A stretch of DNA of 42,429 nt from Aliagarivorans taiwanensis DSM 22990 (GTDB taxonomy: Bacteria > Pseudomonadota > Gammaproteobacteria > Enterobacterales > Celerinatantimonadaceae): contig NZ_AUBZ01000039.1 in NCBI RefSeq assembly GCF_000429505.1, positions 1-42,429 on the forward strand. Reading direction: 5' to 3'. Shown in pieces: positions 42,086 to 42,429 of the stretch. The position numbers and the translations under genes are program-made. Under the pieces are notes generated by a model. It did no database searches and was not told the origin of the DNA. It saw only the letters and a program-made list of their open reading frames with translations. The number at the start of each line of letters is the position of its first letter. The stretch's first letter is position 1.

Positions 42086-42429
42086 ATCCCCTCATAATTC
42101 TGTGAAAACATAGCTGTTTTTTCTCAGCTGCCGGATAAATGCCAGTATCGCCCATTTTATGTCTCGAACTTTTAGCCGATAGCATCCTCCGCGCCTGAGC
42201 ACCTCTTTGCCCAGCCGCAGCAGTGACAACACATTTCGGTCTCGCACTGTGTTTGCCTGAAAGTGTTTATGCCAACCGGATTTACACGCAAACAGACCAA
42301 CCCAGTGCAGGACCAATTCCAGCAGTAATGCGATCAGCAACATGATGTCAAAGCGCTTAGGGCAGCGGCTGCGACTATGCCGCAACCCAAAACCGAAGGC
42401 CGGGCTTTTTAAATCTCTGAAGGTTTCCT
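42075..42429 (-). mobile_element. IS4-family insertion sequence, 3' (transposase C-terminal) end, cut by window end
   Basis: The terminal inverted repeat reads GCTCTGA...ATCCCC...CATAATT at 42,076-42,099 and matches the end of the IS at 326-349 in inverted sense. The transposase C-terminus lies inside and its stop codon is within the repeat. Both IS copies have the same orientation. Confidence 0.87.
42092..42427 (-). CDS. IS4-family transposase, C-terminal 111 residues (partial)
   Basis: Read on the minus strand from the window edge: ETFRDLKSPAFGFGLRHSRS and then RFDIMLLIALLLELVLHWVG, ending NSYVFTEL. This is the C-terminal region after the catalytic Glu of the IS4 signature Y(2)R(3)E(6)K: the Lys of DLK is visible, and the catalytic Glu would be the residue just before the window edge. 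The length fits the missing C-terminal part of a protein of about 440 residues. It is the same family as the fragment at 1-231, but the two fragments do not overlap, so identity cannot be measured. Confidence 0.88.
   Translation of the reverse strand, partial: ETFRDLKSPAFGFGLRHSRSRCPKRFDIMLLIALLLELVLHWVGLFACKSGWHKHFQANTVRDRNVLSLLRLGKEVLRRGGCYRLKVRDIKWAILAFIRQLRKNSYVFTEL

Noticed and set aside
1-42429. The whole window as a composite transposon between two IS4 copies
   Set aside because: It holds essential prfB and lysS and ordinary core genes, and the IS flanks show no shared target duplication. A contig break at repeats is simpler.

Overview
The window looks like chromosomal DNA of a free-living, probably marine gammaproteobacterium of the Alteromonadales/Vibrionales/Aeromonadales type. 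This rests on the prfB-lysS gene pair with the classical RF2 frameshift site, polysaccharide-active lipoproteins (two GH5, one CBM6), chemotaxis and c-di-GMP genes, and a creatinase closest in remembered sequence to pseudomonad creatinase. The genus cannot be fixed from sequence alone. The core (about 1.3-41.0 kb) has uniform, fairly GC-rich coding sequence. The two edges (about 0.3-1.2 kb and 41.0-42.1 kb) are visibly AT-richer and accessory. Both extreme ends lie inside copies of one IS4-family element in the same orientation, so the window is probably an assembly contig broken at repeated IS copies.

Layout. 1-350: IS4-family 5' part. 317-1087: two-gene accessory operon, a small basic protein and a membrane-anchored coiled-coil DUF4041 (SNIPE-like antiphage) gene cut by the IS. 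1311-3957: lysS and prfB. 4.1-7.7 kb: small hypothetical proteins, a serine hydrolase and an M14 peptidase preceded by a short MITE copy. 7.7-9.2 kb: divergent ArsR regulator and ArsP/YraQ-type permease, separated by ten copies of a 7-bp repeat and two 24-bp operators. 9.3-18.1 kb: SRPBCC protein, PAS-GGDEF cyclase, tandem GH5 lipoproteins, alpha/beta hydrolase, two HAD phosphatases and a MATE exporter. 18.3-25.0 kb: polar amino-acid-type ABC importer divergent from a LysR gene, creatinase and an EamA exporter. This looks like one creatine/guanidino-compound module.

25.3-32.5 kb: small secreted protein, patatin with a histone-H1-like tail, 30-residue ORF, CBM6 lipoprotein divergent (across a LacI/AscG-type palindrome) from a GalT-like transferase and a D-cysteine-desulfhydrase-type PLP enzyme, a MITE, a small membrane protein, a DUF2750 protein and two small genes on the minus strand, one with a nonsense codon. 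33-35 kb: MITE and an EAL-CBS-GGDEF protein. 35.3-38.2 kb: TetR regulator with three operators facing a thioredoxin-fold peroxiredoxin, AraC regulator and a YHS-domain protein. 38.3-40.4 kb: unusual chemoreceptor. 40.5-42.4 kb: an MFS gene decapitated at about 41,017 by an integrase-bearing element, whose tyrosine recombinase is itself cut by the second IS4 copy at about 42,075.

I do not see an unambiguous new multi-gene system. The best leads are the heptad-repeat-controlled arsR/permease region, the creatinase transport module, the IS-broken DUF4041 locus and the island junction in the MFS gene.
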